Source: an uncultured Sterolibacteriaceae bacterium
GTDB taxonomy: Bacteria > Pseudomonadota > Gammaproteobacteria > Burkholderiales > Rhodocyclaceae
Length of the DNA stretch: 64,000 nt
NCBI GenBank assembly: GCA_937888595.1
Contig: CALARK010000028.1
Span: forward strand, 1 to 64,000
Direction: 5' to 3'
Shown piece after piece: positions 17,257 through 31,531 of this stretch. Positions within the stretch are counted from its first letter, which is position 1, and each line of letters begins with the position of its first letter. The notes beneath the pieces were generated by a model. The model did not search any database. It was not told the DNA's origin and was given only the letters and a program-made list of their open reading frames with translations. The position numbers were made by a program, and so were the translations under genes.

Positions 17257-18498
17257 TCAGGCGGGCGCCTTGTCGAGGTCGAATGCCTTGTGCAGCACGC
17301 GCACGGCGAGTTCGAGATACTTCTCGTCGACCACGACGGAGATCTTGATTTCCGAGGTGGAGATCATCTGGATGTTGATGCCCTCCTCGGCCAGCGCACG
17401 GAACATCATGCTGGCGACACCGGGGTGGGAACGCATGCCGACGCCCACCGCGGAGACCTTGCAGATCTTGTTGTCGCCTTCGATGGCACGCGCGCCGATG
17501 TGCGGCTTGATCTGTTCTTCGAGCACCTTGAGGGCACGGGTGTATTCGCCGCGATTGACGGTGAATGAGAAGTCGGTGGAACCATCGTGGCCGACGTTCT
17601 GGATGATCATGTCGACATCGATATTGGCCTCTGCGATGGGACCGAGGATCTGCGAGGCGATGCCGGGGCGATCGGGGACGCCCAGGACGGTGAGCTTGGC
17701 CTCGTCGCGATTGAAGGCGATTCCGGAAATGATCGGTTGTTCCATGGTGGTGTCTTCCTCAACGGTAATCAGCGTGCCGGGGGTTTCCTTCCCCTCCTCC
17801 TCGAAACTCGAGAGCACGCGCAGCTTGACCTTGTACTTGCCGGCGAATTCGACCGAGCGGATCTGCAATACCTTCGAGCCGAGGCTCGCCATCTCCAGCA
17901 TTTCCTCAAAGGTGATGCTGTCGAGCTTGCGGGCCTCCGGGACGATGCGCGGATCGGTGGTATAGACGCCATCGACGTCGGTATAGATCTGGCATTCGTC
18001 CGCCTTGAGCGCGGCTGCCAGCGCGACGGCCGAGGTATCCGAGCCCCCTCGTCCCAGCGTGGTGATGTTGCCCTGCTCATCGACGCCCTGGAATCCGGCG
18101 ACGATGACGACCATATCGTTGTCGAGGTCGCGGCGCATGTTGCCTTCGTCGATCGACAGGATGCGTGCCTTGGTATGCGTGCTGTCGGTCAATACCTTGA
18201 CCTGGGCGCCGGTATAGCTTTTCGCCTTGACACCGGCATCCTGCAGGGCCATCGCCAACAGGGCGATCGTCACCTGCTCGCCGGTGGAGATCATCACGTC
18301 GAGTTCACGAGGATGCGGGTCCGGAGAAACCTCCTTGGCGAGGGCAATCAGCCGGTTGGTCTCGCCGCTCATCGCCGAAACCACGACGACGACCTGATTT
18401 CCCTGCGCTTTCCAGCGTTTGACGCGCCGGGCCACATCGCGGATGCGCTCCGGAGAGCCCATCGACGTCCCGCCATATTTTTGAACGATCAGCGCCAT
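17257..18498 (-). CDS. lysC: Aspartate kinase
   Basis: A 413-residue aspartokinase that phosphorylates L-aspartate, the first step to lysine, threonine and methionine. The N-terminus has VQKYGGTSMG. The kinase domain includes VVVVSAMSGETNRL, GRGGSDTSAVALAAAL and DVDGVYTTDPRIVP. Two ACT domains at the C-terminus (about 265-405) show LGVPDRPGIASQI and VGVGMRSHPGVASMMF, typical of feedback-regulated monofunctional enzymes. The start is unambiguous. It is followed by tRNA-Ser on the same strand. Confidence 0.96.
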   Translation of the reverse strand: MALIVQKYGGTSMGSPERIRDVARRVKRWKAQGNQVVVVVSAMSGETNRLIALAKEVSPDPHPRELDVMISTGEQVTIALLAMALQDAGVKAKSYTGAQVKVLTDSTHTKARILSIDEGNMRRDLDNDMVVIVAGFQGVDEQGNITTLGRGGSDTSAVALAAALKADECQIYTDVDGVYTTDPRIVPEARKLDSITFEEMLEMASLGSKVLQIRSVEFAGKYKVKLRVLSSFEEEGKETPGTLITVEEDTTMEQPIISGIAFNRDEAKLTVLGVPDRPGIASQILGPIAEANIDVDMIIQNVGHDGSTDFSFTVNRGEYTRALKVLEEQIKPHIGARAIEGDNKICKVSAVGVGMRSHPGVASMMFRALAEEGINIQMISTSEIKISVVVDEKYLELAVRVLHKAFDLDKAPA

Positions 18499-18679
18499 GT
18501 CGAGTCCATGAAACGAAAGGCGCGCATTCTATCCGAAGGCGTATCACTACGGAAACTACTTATCTTGACCGGCTTGTATGGCATGCAAATATCGGATATG
18601 CTTTTAGCACTATGACTTCAGTGGTAGATACGGGACTGGCGCGTCATACTCATAACGAATCATCACAAAGGATATCCAC

Positions 18680-18970
18680 ATGAAAACAATGGAAAAGGTG
18701 AATGCACGGGAAATCCGTCGCAAGCTCGGCATGAATCAGCAGCAGTTCTGGTCGAAACTCGGCGTCACGCAGAGCGGTGGCTCCCGCTACGAAAGCGGCC
18801 GCAACATGCCCCGTCCGGTCCAGCATCTCCTGCGCCTCGTCCATGTCGAGCAGATCGACATCAGCAAGATCAAGCGCGACGATTACGAAGTCATCGAGTA
18901 CCTGAAGACGAAGAAATCCGATCTCTTCAAGGAACTGAAAAAGGAAGCCAAGGCTTCCAAGAAAGCCTGA
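18680..18970 (+). CDS. Small XRE-like helix-turn-helix protein
   Basis: A 96-residue protein. Residues 8-50 form a helix-turn-helix (REIRRKLGMNQQQFWSKLGV TQSGGSRYESGR). The C-terminus is very lysine-rich (KELKKEAKASKKA). It probably binds DNA, but targets are unknown. AAAGGA lies eight bases before the ATG. The 180-base divergent spacer to lysC holds a plausible promoter (TTGACC at 18565-18570 with AATATC 17 bases later). Confidence 0.82.
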   Translation: MKTMEKVNAREIRRKLGMNQQQFWSKLGVTQSGGSRYESGRNMPRPVQHLLRLVHVEQIDISKIKRDDYEVIEYLKTKKSDLFKELKKEAKASKKA

Positions 18971-18989
18971 GAAACGGCGGGCGGCTTCA

Positions 18990-19832
18990 TCAGGGGCTGA
19001 CTTTCACGGTCAGCCCCGTGCTTTCGGTGATTTCATTCCCGATGGCCATCAGCGCTTCCGGCGACAGCGCGGACAACCTTGCCGCATCCGGCTGCATGGA
19101 CGGGCGGGCCAGCCCGTACAGATGCACGCCGGCCAGTTCATTCCTCACCGCCCCCAACAGATCCAGATAGGCATCCACATCGGTTCTGGCGGGGGGCGTG
19201 CCATCCAGCATGAGCAGGCACGTCTGCACCCACGTCGGGCACAGCGCCGTGCAACGCCGCAGTCGCCGCAGTAGGGTCGCAGGCTGGCAGGCAGCCCGGT
19301 TGATGCGGCGCATCGATTCGATGCCGACGGCATCGATCTTGAACCAGGTTTCGCCACCGCGTCCGCCGAGCGTGGCGATGCCGGCCTGCACCGCCCGACG
19401 ATCGAGTAGGCTGCCGTTGGTGATCAACCGCAGACGCGGCAACTCGGCCGGTTGCATTTCGTCGAGCAGCTTCCCGACCAGTTCGACCGCTGCGGGAAAC
19501 TCCTTCGCACTGGTGGGCTCGCCGTTTCCCGAGAAGGCGATATCGACCACGCGGCGCGCCTCCGGCGGCACATGACGATCAAGGTAATCGCCGACATACA
19601 GCCAGTTGAGCATGTCGCGCAGTTCATTGCCCAGTCGCTGCAGGTCGATCGGCGGCGGACCGCCACGCGTGAGGCCGGGCACCTGGCAATAGATGCAGGC
19701 CCAGTTGCAGGCGTTATTCGGGTTGAGATTGATGCCGACCGACACCCCACCGGCACGCCGCGAAACGACCGGATAGACATAGGTCATCCCCGTGCTGTCG
19801 CGACTATGGTCACGGATCGAAAGTTGAGGCAT
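18990..19832 (-). CDS. Radical SAM protein of unknown substrate
   Basis: A 280-residue radical SAM enzyme with the cluster motif CNWACIYC (C-x3-C-x2-C) at about residue 44, followed by FSGNGEPTSAKEFP (glycine-rich SAM site) and LITNGSLLD. I start at ATG 19832 (MPQLSIRDHSRD). An HGR-like loop and YPVVSRRAGGVSVGINLN precede the motif. The substrate is unknown. It is divergent from queD with about 34 bases between starts, but it lacks the CX14CX2C pattern that marks QueE. A perfect 9-bp inverted repeat (18993-19017) overlaps its last codons. Confidence 0.85.
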   Translation of the reverse strand: MPQLSIRDHSRDSTGMTYVYPVVSRRAGGVSVGINLNPNNACNWACIYCQVPGLTRGGPPPIDLQRLGNELRDMLNWLYVGDYLDRHVPPEARRVVDIAFSGNGEPTSAKEFPAAVELVGKLLDEMQPAELPRLRLITNGSLLDRRAVQAGIATLGGRGGETWFKIDAVGIESMRRINRAACQPATLLRRLRRCTALCPTWVQTCLLMLDGTPPARTDVDAYLDLLGAVRNELAGVHLYGLARPSMQPDAARLSALSPEALMAIGNEITESTGLTVKVSP

Positions 19833-19866
19833 GCAGGGACTATACTTCGCGGCTTCCAAGATTGAC

Positions 19867-20340
19867 ATGCCGACCATGCAAATCACCCGCCGCCTCGAGT
19901 TCGACGCCGGCCACCGAATTCCCGACCACCAGAGCCAGTGCCGCCACCTGCATGGCCACCGCTATGCCATCGAGATCACGCTCGGCGGCGAGGTGATCGA
20001 GACCGCCGGACGCCCCGACACCGGCATGGTGATGGACTTTTCGGAAGTCAAGCGAATCGCCATGCGCCATGTCGTCGAGGCCTGGGATCACGCCTTCCTC
20101 GTCTATCGCGGCGACACGCAGGTAGCGGATTTTCTCGCCGCGTTGCCCGGCCACAAGACCGTGGTGCTCGACTGCGTGCCGACCGCCGAAAACCTCGCGC
20201 GCCTGGCCTTCGAGATTCTCGATCCCCACTACCGCGACACCTACGGCAACCATCTGCACCTCGAACAGGTGCGCCTCTACGAAACCCCCAACTGCTGGGC
20301 GGATTGCCACCGATCCGACCTCGCCCCCATCTCACCATGA
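19867..20340 (+). CDS. queD: 6-carboxy-tetrahydropterin synthase-like protein
   Basis: A 157-residue 6-pyruvoyl-tetrahydropterin synthase family protein. The zinc ligands sit in [10 protein letters not shown] and [13 protein letters not shown]. The later motifs are [18 protein letters not shown] and PTAENLA, and the conserved glutamate is in [10 protein letters not shown]. In bacteria this family mostly makes 6-carboxytetrahydropterin for queuosine; the cysteine spacing is not the classical QueD catalytic Cys, so folate-type activity is possible. ATG 19867 (MPTMQITRR) or 19876 could start it. Its stop overlaps the gcvT start (ATGA). Confidence 0.84.
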   Translation: MPTMQITRRLEFDAGHRIPDHQSQCRHLHGHRYAIEITLGGEVIETAGRPDTGMVMDFSEVKRIAMRHVVEAWDHAFLVYRGDTQVADFLAALPGHKTVVLDCVPTAENLARLAFEILDPHYRDTYGNHLHLEQVRLYETPNCWADCHRSDLAPISP

Positions 20341-21434
20341 TCCAGAAAACGCCCCTTTACGATACCCACGTCGCCGCCGGCGCGAAGATCGTCGATTTCG
20401 CCGGCTGGCAGATGCCGATCAACTACGGCTCGCAGATTGAGGAGCACCATGTCGTGCGCCGCGACGCCGGCATGTTCGACGTCTCGCACATGCTCGCCAT
20501 CGATCTCGTCGGCTGCGAGTCCAAGGCCTTCCTGCGCCGCCTGCTCGCCAACGACGTCGCCAAGCTCACCGTGCCCGGCAAGGCGCTCTATGCCTGCATG
20601 CTCCAGGAAGATGGCGGTGTCATCGACGACCTGATCGTCTATTTCTTCACCGACACGCAATACCGCATCGTCGTCAATGCCGGCACGGCCGAGAAAGACC
20701 TGGCCTGGATGCGTCTCGTCGCGGCGAACTTCGCCGTCAGCCTGACGCCGCGCCGCGACCTGGCGATGATCGCCGTGCAGGGCCCGCAGGCGCGCGAACG
20801 CTTCTGGACCGCCTTTCCGGCCGCCCGCGCCGCCTCGGTCACGCTCGGCGTCTTCCAGGCTGCCGAATGGACGGTGGATGGCGTCACCTGGCTGATCGCC
20901 CGCACCGGCTACACCGGCGAGGACGGCTTCGAGATCGCCGTGCCCGTAGCGCAGGCCGCCGGCGTATGGCAGAAATTGGTCGAGGCCGGCGTCAATCCGG
21001 CCGGCCTCGGTGCCCGTGACACGCTGCGCCTCGAAGCCGGCATGAACCTCTACGGCCAGGACATGGACGAGACGCAGAACCCGCTCGAATCCGGCCTGAC
21101 CTGGACCGTCGATTTCAAGGATGCCGCGCGCGACTTCATCGGAAAGTCGGCCTTGGCGGGACGGCAGGCGCAAGGCAATCTGCGTGTCTTCCTCGGCCTC
21201 GTGCTGCTCGACAAGGGCGTGCTGCGCGCCCACCAGAAAGTCGTCACGCCCAAGGGCGACGGCGAAACCACCAGCGGTTCCTTCTCGCCGACGCTAAACC
21301 AGTCGATCGCGCTGGCGCGCCTGCCGGCCGGCGTCGCCGTCGGCGACGAGGTGCAGGTGGCGATCCGCGACAAGCTACTCAAGGCGAAGGTCGTCAAGCC
21401 GGTTTTCGCCCGCAATGGACAATCCCAACTTTAA
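20337..21434 (+). CDS. gcvT: Glycine cleavage system T protein (aminomethyltransferase)
   Basis: A 365-residue T protein that transfers the methylene unit from lipoyl-bound aminomethyl on GcvH to tetrahydrofolate. It starts [20 protein letters not shown], with MFDVSHM and the C-terminal [20 protein letters not shown] characteristic of the family. The true ATG (20337) overlaps the queD stop by four bases, so the upstream extension of the frame is a shadow. gcvH follows eight bases later. Bases 21140-21163 (KSALAGRQ) resemble the dispersed repeat at 20 of 24 positions, which I regard as uncertain. Confidence 0.96.
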   Translation: MIQKTPLYDTHVAAGAKIVDFAGWQMPINYGSQIEEHHVVRRDAGMFDVSHMLAIDLVGCESKAFLRRLLANDVAKLTVPGKALYACMLQEDGGVIDDLIVYFFTDTQYRIVVNAGTAEKDLAWMRLVAANFAVSLTPRRDLAMIAVQGPQARERFWTAFPAARAASVTLGVFQAAEWTVDGVTWLIARTGYTGEDGFEIAVPVAQAAGVWQKLVEAGVNPAGLGARDTLRLEAGMNLYGQDMDETQNPLESGLTWTVDFKDAARDFIGKSALAGRQAQGNLRVFLGLVLLDKGVLRAHQKVVTPKGDGETTSGSFSPTLNQSIALARLPAGVAVGDEVQVAIRDKLLKAKVVKPVFARNGQSQL

Positions 21435-21447
21435 GGAGTGAATGAGC

Positions 21448-21831
21448 ATGAGCGTTCCCGCCGACCTGAAATACACCGCCTCGCATGAATGGGCCCGCCT
21501 CGAAGCCGACGGCACCGTCACCGTGGGCATCACCGACCACGCGCAGGAAGCGCTGGGCGACATCGTCTTCCTCGAGCTGCCCGAGATCGGCCGCCAGCTC
21601 GAGGCCGGCAAGGAATGCGCCGTCGTCGAATCGGTCAAGGCCGCGTCCGACATCTATGCGCCGATCGCCGGCGAGGTCGTCGCCCGCAACGATGCCGCCG
21701 TCGATGCGCCCGAATCGGTGAACCAGGACGCCTACGCGGCCTGGCTGTTCAAACTCAAGCCGGCCAATGCGGCCGACCTGAACGGCCTGCTCGACGCGGC
21801 GGCCTACGAGAAAGTCGCGGCGGAGCACTAA
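21448..21831 (+). CDS. gcvH: Glycine cleavage system H protein
   Basis: A 127-residue lipoyl carrier of the glycine cleavage complex. The lipoylated lysine is Lys64 in [14 protein letters not shown]. Two ATGs are possible. AAGGAG at 21433-21438 is nine bases from ATG 21448 but only three from ATG 21442, so I choose 21448 ([15 protein letters not shown]). It lies between gcvT and gcvP as in the common gcvTHP order. Confidence 0.96.
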   Translation: MSVPADLKYTASHEWARLEADGTVTVGITDHAQEALGDIVFLELPEIGRQLEAGKECAVVESVKAASDIYAPIAGEVVARNDAAVDAPESVNQDAYAAWLFKLKPANAADLNGLLDAAAYEKVAAEH

Positions 21832-21834
21832 ACC

Positions 21835-24649
<2,815 letters not shown>

Positions 24650-24657
<8 letters not shown>

Positions 24658-25171
24658 TTCGCACCTGATCCTGACCGTCATCGGCGACGACAAGCCGGGC
24701 CTCGTCGAGGAACTCGCCACCGCGATCTCCGCGCACGGCGGCAACTGGCTCGAAGCCTCGATGGCGCAACTCTCCGGCAAGTTCGCCGGCATCGTCGAGG
24801 TGGCCGTGCCGGCCGACAAGATTCCAGAATTGCGGATCGCCCTCGGCAAGCTCACCGGCCTCAAGGTCAGCGCCGAAACTGCCACAGCCCAGAAGTCGGT
24901 GCCGGCGGGACGGCGGCTGAGCCTGAATCTCGTCGGCCACGACCGCATCGGCATCGTCCGGGAAGTGACGCAAGCGCTCGCACGCCATGCGGTGAACGTC
25001 GAAGAATTGCAGACCCGCACCAGCAGCGCGCCGATGTCGGCGGAGATCCTGTTCCACTGCGAAGCCGAACTGACCGCCGCACCGGATTTCAACGTGCGCG
25101 AACTGAAGGTGGCGCTGGAACAGCTCTCCGACGACCTGATGGTCGATATCGCTCTCGGCGAACAGCTCTGA
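24650..25171 (+). CDS. gcvR: GcvR-like tandem ACT-domain protein
   Basis: A 173-residue protein with two ACT domains: residues ~4-78 ([20 protein letters not shown]) and ~92-170 ([20 protein letters not shown]). GcvR in E. coli binds the activator GcvA and represses the gcv operon. Here the gene sits directly on the gcvTHP operon, overlapping gcvP by eight bases, which supports the assignment by context. The linker between the ACT domains (residues 81-89, KSVPAGRR) is encoded by a dispersed-repeat copy. ATG 24650 is the natural start. No gcvA is seen in the window. Confidence 0.85.
24891..24914 (+). repeat. Dispersed hairpin element, copy 4 (inside gcvR)
   Basis: This copy matches 22 of 24 positions in the AAAAGTC orientation but is read in a different frame from the mcp copy, giving KSVPAGRR. 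It falls exactly in the linker between the two ACT domains. Confidence 0.75.
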
Positions 25172-25698
25172 TGCCCGTCTTCCGCCTCGGCAACAAGGTG
25201 CCGCAGCTCGCCGATTCGGTCTGGATCGCGCCGAATGCGACGGTCATCGGCGACGTGCGTCTCGCGGAAAACGTCAGCATCTGGTGGAACGCCGTGCTGC
25301 GCGGCGACAACGATCCGATCACGATCGGCGCGAACAGCAACATCCAGGACAGCTCGGTACTGCATACCGACGAGGGCGTGCCGATGACCATCGGCCGCAA
25401 CGTCACTGTCGGCCATCTGGTCATGCTGCACGGCTGCACCATCGGCGACGGATCGCTGATCGGCATCAAAAGTGTGATCCTCAACGGCGCGGTGATCGGA
25501 AAGAATTGCCTGATCGGGGCCAACACCCTGATTCCGGAAGGCAAGGTAATCCCGGACGGAAGCCTGGTGATGGGCTCGCCCGGCAAGGTAGTGCGCGAGC
25601 TCACGAATGAACAGGTCCACCGTATCGCCCATTCTGCCGCGCACTACGTCAATAACGCGCAACGCTACCGGGAACTACTCGAAGAGGTGTCACGATGA
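25171..25698 (+). CDS. Gamma-carbonic anhydrase family protein
   Basis: A 175-residue left-handed beta-helix protein of the YrdA/gamma-carbonic anhydrase family. It has hexapeptide repeats such as [15 protein letters not shown] and the zinc-binding histidines in HTDEG and [10 protein letters not shown]. The start ATG shares a base with the gcvR stop (TGATG), so the two are co-translated. Whether it has carbonic anhydrase activity is unknown for most such homologues. Confidence 0.9.
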   Translation: MPVFRLGNKVPQLADSVWIAPNATVIGDVRLAENVSIWWNAVLRGDNDPITIGANSNIQDSSVLHTDEGVPMTIGRNVTVGHLVMLHGCTIGDGSLIGIKSVILNGAVIGKNCLIGANTLIPEGKVIPDGSLVMGSPGKVVRELTNEQVHRIAHSAAHYVNNAQRYRELLEEVSR

Positions 25699-26399
25699 AC
25701 AAACCGGCCTGGCTGCTCGCCTTCTTCGCCATTCTCGCCCTCCCCGCCTTGGCCGCCGGAACGGCCAAATCGACCGGAACGCTGGTCGATTTCCGCGTCG
25801 AGGTGCAGAAATCCCTGCCCAACGACCTCGGCAATGCCACGGCCTACGTCGAGATGAATGGCACCGACCCAGCGGAGGTCGCCGGCAGGGTCAAGGCCGC
25901 CATCGCCGAAGGACTGGCGCTCGCCAAAGCCCAGCCGGGGATCACCGTCAAGAGCGGCAACACGCACACATGGCCGATTTATACAAATGGTGCCAAGGGC
26001 GGTCGCAGCATCGAAAGCTGGCGCATGCGATCGGAACTGCTGCTCGAAAGCCGTGATGCTGCCGCCCTCTCGACCGCCGTCGGGGCACTGCAGGCGACGC
26101 TGGCCATCGGTGGCATCCAGTTCATGCCCGCGCCGGACACGCGCCGCAAGGCGGAAAACGATGCCGCACTCGAGGCCATCGCCGCCTTCCGCGCGCAGGC
26201 CGCGCGCATCGCGGCTACGTTGAAGAAGCCCTACCGCATCCGCCAGATGAGCGTGAACGGCAGCGGGCATGCGCCCTCGCCGCGCCCGCTGGCGCGCGCT
26301 ACCGCGATGATGGCGGCCGAGGCCGCGCCCATGCCCGTCGAAGCGGGTGAATCAACGCTGACCACCACCGTCAGCGGCAAGATCGAACTGCTGGACTGA
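25695..26399 (+). CDS. Periplasmic SIMPL-domain protein (DUF541)
   Basis: A 234-residue protein. The signal peptide ([20 protein letters not shown], cleavage after ALAA) is followed by a SIMPL/DUF541-type domain: [34 protein letters not shown] and [20 protein letters not shown] proteins are secreted or periplasmic and poorly understood. The start overlaps the stop of the preceding gene by four bases. The gene ends 15 bases before a hairpin element in terminator orientation. Confidence 0.85.
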   Translation: MNKPAWLLAFFAILALPALAAGTAKSTGTLVDFRVEVQKSLPNDLGNATAYVEMNGTDPAEVAGRVKAAIAEGLALAKAQPGITVKSGNTHTWPIYTNGAKGGRSIESWRMRSELLLESRDAAALSTAVGALQATLAIGGIQFMPAPDTRRKAENDAALEAIAAFRAQAARIAATLKKPYRIRQMSVNGSGHAPSPRPLARATAMMAAEAAPMPVEAGESTLTTTVSGKIELLD

Positions 26400-26414
26400 T
26401 CGTCGAGGATCGGC

Positions 26415-26438
26415 GCCGTCACGCCGGCGCCGACTTTC
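26415..26438 (+). repeat. Dispersed hairpin element, copy 5 (between convergent genes)
   Basis: This copy matches 22 of 24 positions. With flanking bases it forms an 8-bp stem CGGCGCCG (26411-26418) with CGGCGCCG (26425-26432) around TCACGC, followed by ACTTTCTC. It starts 15 bases after the SIMPL gene stop and directly abuts the ftsB stop, so it is well placed to end the plus-strand transcript. Confidence 0.85.
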
Positions 26439-26717
26439 TCAGGGTTTCTTCTGCGGCGTCCGTACGAATACCTCGCCGTCCTTGACGAGGCCCAACTCGT
26501 AGCGGGCGCGTTCCTCGATGGCTTCGTAGCCTGACTTGAGATCGCGCACCTCGGCTTCCAGCGAGGCATTGCGCGCTTCGAGCTGCTGATTGACCTCGCG
26601 CTGGGCAGCGAGTTGCCGCTCCATCTCCTGTACCCGAAGCAGGCCGCCCTTGCCGAACCACAGCGGGTACTGCAGTCCGGCGATCAGGGCGACCAGCACC
26701 CAGGTGGGCCAGCGCAT
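26439..26717 (-). CDS. ftsB: Cell division protein FtsB
   Basis: A 92-residue bitopic division protein. A short cytoplasmic start MRW is followed by one membrane helix (PTWVLVALIAGLQYPLWFG) and a coiled coil (VQEMERQLAAQREVNQQLEA), then the conserved EERARYELGLVKDGE. FtsB joins FtsL and FtsQ at the septum and helps activate FtsWI. It lies nine bases after eno, the usual eno-ftsB pairing. Confidence 0.94.
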   Translation of the reverse strand: MRWPTWVLVALIAGLQYPLWFGKGGLLRVQEMERQLAAQREVNQQLEARNASLEAEVRDLKSGYEAIEERARYELGLVKDGEVFVRTPQKKP

Positions 26718-26725
26718 CTAAACCG

Positions 26726-28024
<1,299 letters not shown>

Positions 28025-28034
28025 TCAGGATCAA

Positions 28035-28328
28035 TCAATAACCGCTCACCAGCAGCATCTGGAAGTCGGACACACCGGCCCGCGCCTCCCGCGCCGCCTT
28101 GTATTCAGGAGAATCGTAGAACGCCCGCGCCCGGTCGAGATCGGGAAACTCGACGATCACCAGGCGTTCCGGACACCACTCCCCTTCGAGAATCTCGCAG
28201 CTTGCGCCGCGTACCAGATAGCGCCCGCCGAACTTTTCCACCGCCAGCTGGGCGAGCCGACGATATTCATCCATCTGCCCCGGTACCTTGGCGCGGGCAT
28301 CGACGACGAGATAGCCGGGTTTGCTCAT
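28035..28328 (-). CDS. DUF1330 family protein
   Basis: A 97-residue ferredoxin-like-fold protein. The pattern [20 protein letters not shown] followed by [20 protein letters not shown] is the DUF1330 signature. The biochemical role is unknown. The ATG at 28328 overlaps the kdsA stop by four bases; a much longer open frame upstream is a shadow of kdsA. Confidence 0.9.
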   Translation of the reverse strand: MSKPGYLVVDARAKVPGQMDEYRRLAQLAVEKFGGRYLVRGASCEILEGEWCPERLVIVEFPDLDRARAFYDSPEYKAAREARAGVSDFQMLLVSGY

Positions 28329-29161
28329 AATCCCGCTCCGAATCCACGCCGCTTGACGGCGGCATCGAGTTCGACCAGCGTTTCGAGCAGGCTTTCCATC
28401 TGGCCCAGCGGCCAGGCGTTGGGGCCGTCCGAGAGCGCGGTTTCCGGCGTCGGATGCGTCTCCATGAACAGCCCGGCCACGCCGACCGCGGTCGCAGCCC
28501 GCGCCAGCACCGGCACGAACTCGCGCTGGCCGCCGGAACTCGTGCCCTGCCCGCCCGGCAGCTGCACCGAATGCGTGGCGTCGAAGACGACCGGGCACTG
28601 CGTCTCGCGCATGATCGCCAGCGAACGCATGTCGGAAACGAGATTGTTGTAGCCAAAGCTGGCGCCGCGCTCGCAGACCATGATGGTGTCCGCTCCGCCG
28701 TTGGCTTCCTTCGCCTTGGCGACCACCTGCTTCATGTCGCCCGGGGCGAGGAACTGGCCCTTCTTGATGTTGACGGGCTTGCCGCTCGCGGCGACGGCCT
28801 GGATGAAATCGGTCTGCCGGCACAGGAAGGCCGGCGTCTGCAGCACGTCGACGACGGCTGCCACCGGCGTAATCTCGGCCTCGGTATGCACGTCGGTCAG
28901 GACGGGGATGCCGATCTCGCGGCGCACGCGGGCCAGCCATTCGAGCCCGGTGTCCATGCCGGGACCGCGCGGCGACCTGCCCGAGCTGCGGTTGGCCTTG
29001 TCGTAGGAGGCCTTGAAGATGTACGGAATGCCGAGCTTGCCGGTGATTTCCTTCATGCGGCCGGCGACGTCGAGGCAAAGCTGCTCGGACTCGGCGGTGC
29101 AGGGGCCGGCGATCAGGAAGAACGGGCGATCGAGGCCGGCCTTAAAGCCGCATAGGTTCAT
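28325..29161 (-). CDS. kdsA: 3-deoxy-8-phosphooctulonate (KDO-8-P) synthase
   Basis: A 278-residue enzyme that condenses phosphoenolpyruvate with arabinose 5-phosphate to make KDO-8-phosphate for the lipopolysaccharide core. Motifs are [33 protein letters not shown] and [15 protein letters not shown]. The presence of KDO synthesis confirms a Gram-negative envelope. It sits between pyrG and the DUF1330 gene. Confidence 0.97.
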   Translation of the reverse strand: MNLCGFKAGLDRPFFLIAGPCTAESEQLCLDVAGRMKEITGKLGIPYIFKASYDKANRSSGRSPRGPGMDTGLEWLARVRREIGIPVLTDVHTEAEITPVAAVVDVLQTPAFLCRQTDFIQAVAASGKPVNIKKGQFLAPGDMKQVVAKAKEANGGADTIMVCERGASFGYNNLVSDMRSLAIMRETQCPVVFDATHSVQLPGGQGTSSGGQREFVPVLARAATAVGVAGLFMETHPTPETALSDGPNAWPLGQMESLLETLVELDAAVKRRGFGAGL

Positions 29162-29195
29162 GATGTGGCTTTCCTTATTTGGCCGCAGAGTTTCA

Positions 29196-30887
<1,692 letters not shown>

Positions 30888-30959
30888 TCAGTGCAGGCTA
30901 GTGCCCGCATGCGGGCGCTATGCCGGAGGTGATGCCGGAGTAAAAGCGAGCACGGGCGA

Positions 30960-31523
30960 CTAAAAACCCTTGCTGCGTATTTCAGGCCACGCCTTGCCCA
31001 GGTAATAGCCCATCGACCAGACCGTCAGCACGGCGGCGAGCCACAACAGCCAGGTGCCCGCCTGTGCCACCGGCAGGCCGAACAGCGGGTCATGGTAGAG
31101 CAGCAGCGGGATGGCCGCCATCTGGGCGGTCGTCTTGAGCTTGCCGACGAAGGACACGGCGACGCTCTTCGCCGCGCCGATCCGGGCCATCCACTCGCGC
31201 AGCGCCGAAATCGCGATCTCGCGGCCGAGGATGATGAAGGCGACCACGGCATTGGCCCGATCGAACTCGACCAGCACGACCAGCGCCGCCGCGACCATCA
31301 GCTTGTCGGCCACCGGGTCGAGGAAGGCGCCAAACGCCGAGGTCTGGCCCAGCTTGCGGGCCAGCCAGCCGTCGAACCAGTCGGTAATCGCTGCGACGAC
31401 GAAGGCGACGGTGGCGATCAGGTTCTGCTCGTACGGCGGCAGCGGCATGTAATAGACGCCGATAACGAGCGGAATCAGCACGATGCGCGCCCAGGTCAGC
31501 AGGTTGGGAATATTTAGAGGCAT
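30960..31523 (-). CDS. pgsA: CDP-diacylglycerol-glycerol-3-phosphate 3-phosphatidyltransferase
   Basis: A 187-residue inner-membrane enzyme making phosphatidylglycerophosphate. The CDP-alcohol phosphotransferase signature is present as DWFDGWLARKLGQTSAFGAF followed by LDPVADK. Several hydrophobic helices are visible. It is separated from uvrC by eight bases, the usual uvrC-pgsA pair. The 120 bases between it and pyrG hold no gene. Confidence 0.96.
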   Translation of the reverse strand: MPLNIPNLLTWARIVLIPLVIGVYYMPLPPYEQNLIATVAFVVAAITDWFDGWLARKLGQTSAFGAFLDPVADKLMVAAALVVLVEFDRANAVVAFIILGREIAISALREWMARIGAAKSVAVSFVGKLKTTAQMAAIPLLLYHDPLFGLPVAQAGTWLLWLAAVLTVWSMGYYLGKAWPEIRSKGF

Positions 31524-31531
31524 TCAGCTCA

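Noticed and set aside
18993..19017. Perfect 9-bp inverted repeat at the end of the radical SAM gene as a terminator
   Set aside because: The stem is good, but it lies in the last codons and no T run follows on either strand.
21140..21163. Element-like sequence inside gcvT giving KSALAGRQ
   Set aside because: It matches 20 of 24, but the four changes fall together in the core arm and destroy the hairpin. The FIGK-x-AL pattern is normal for GcvT, so I left it out of the thirteen copies.
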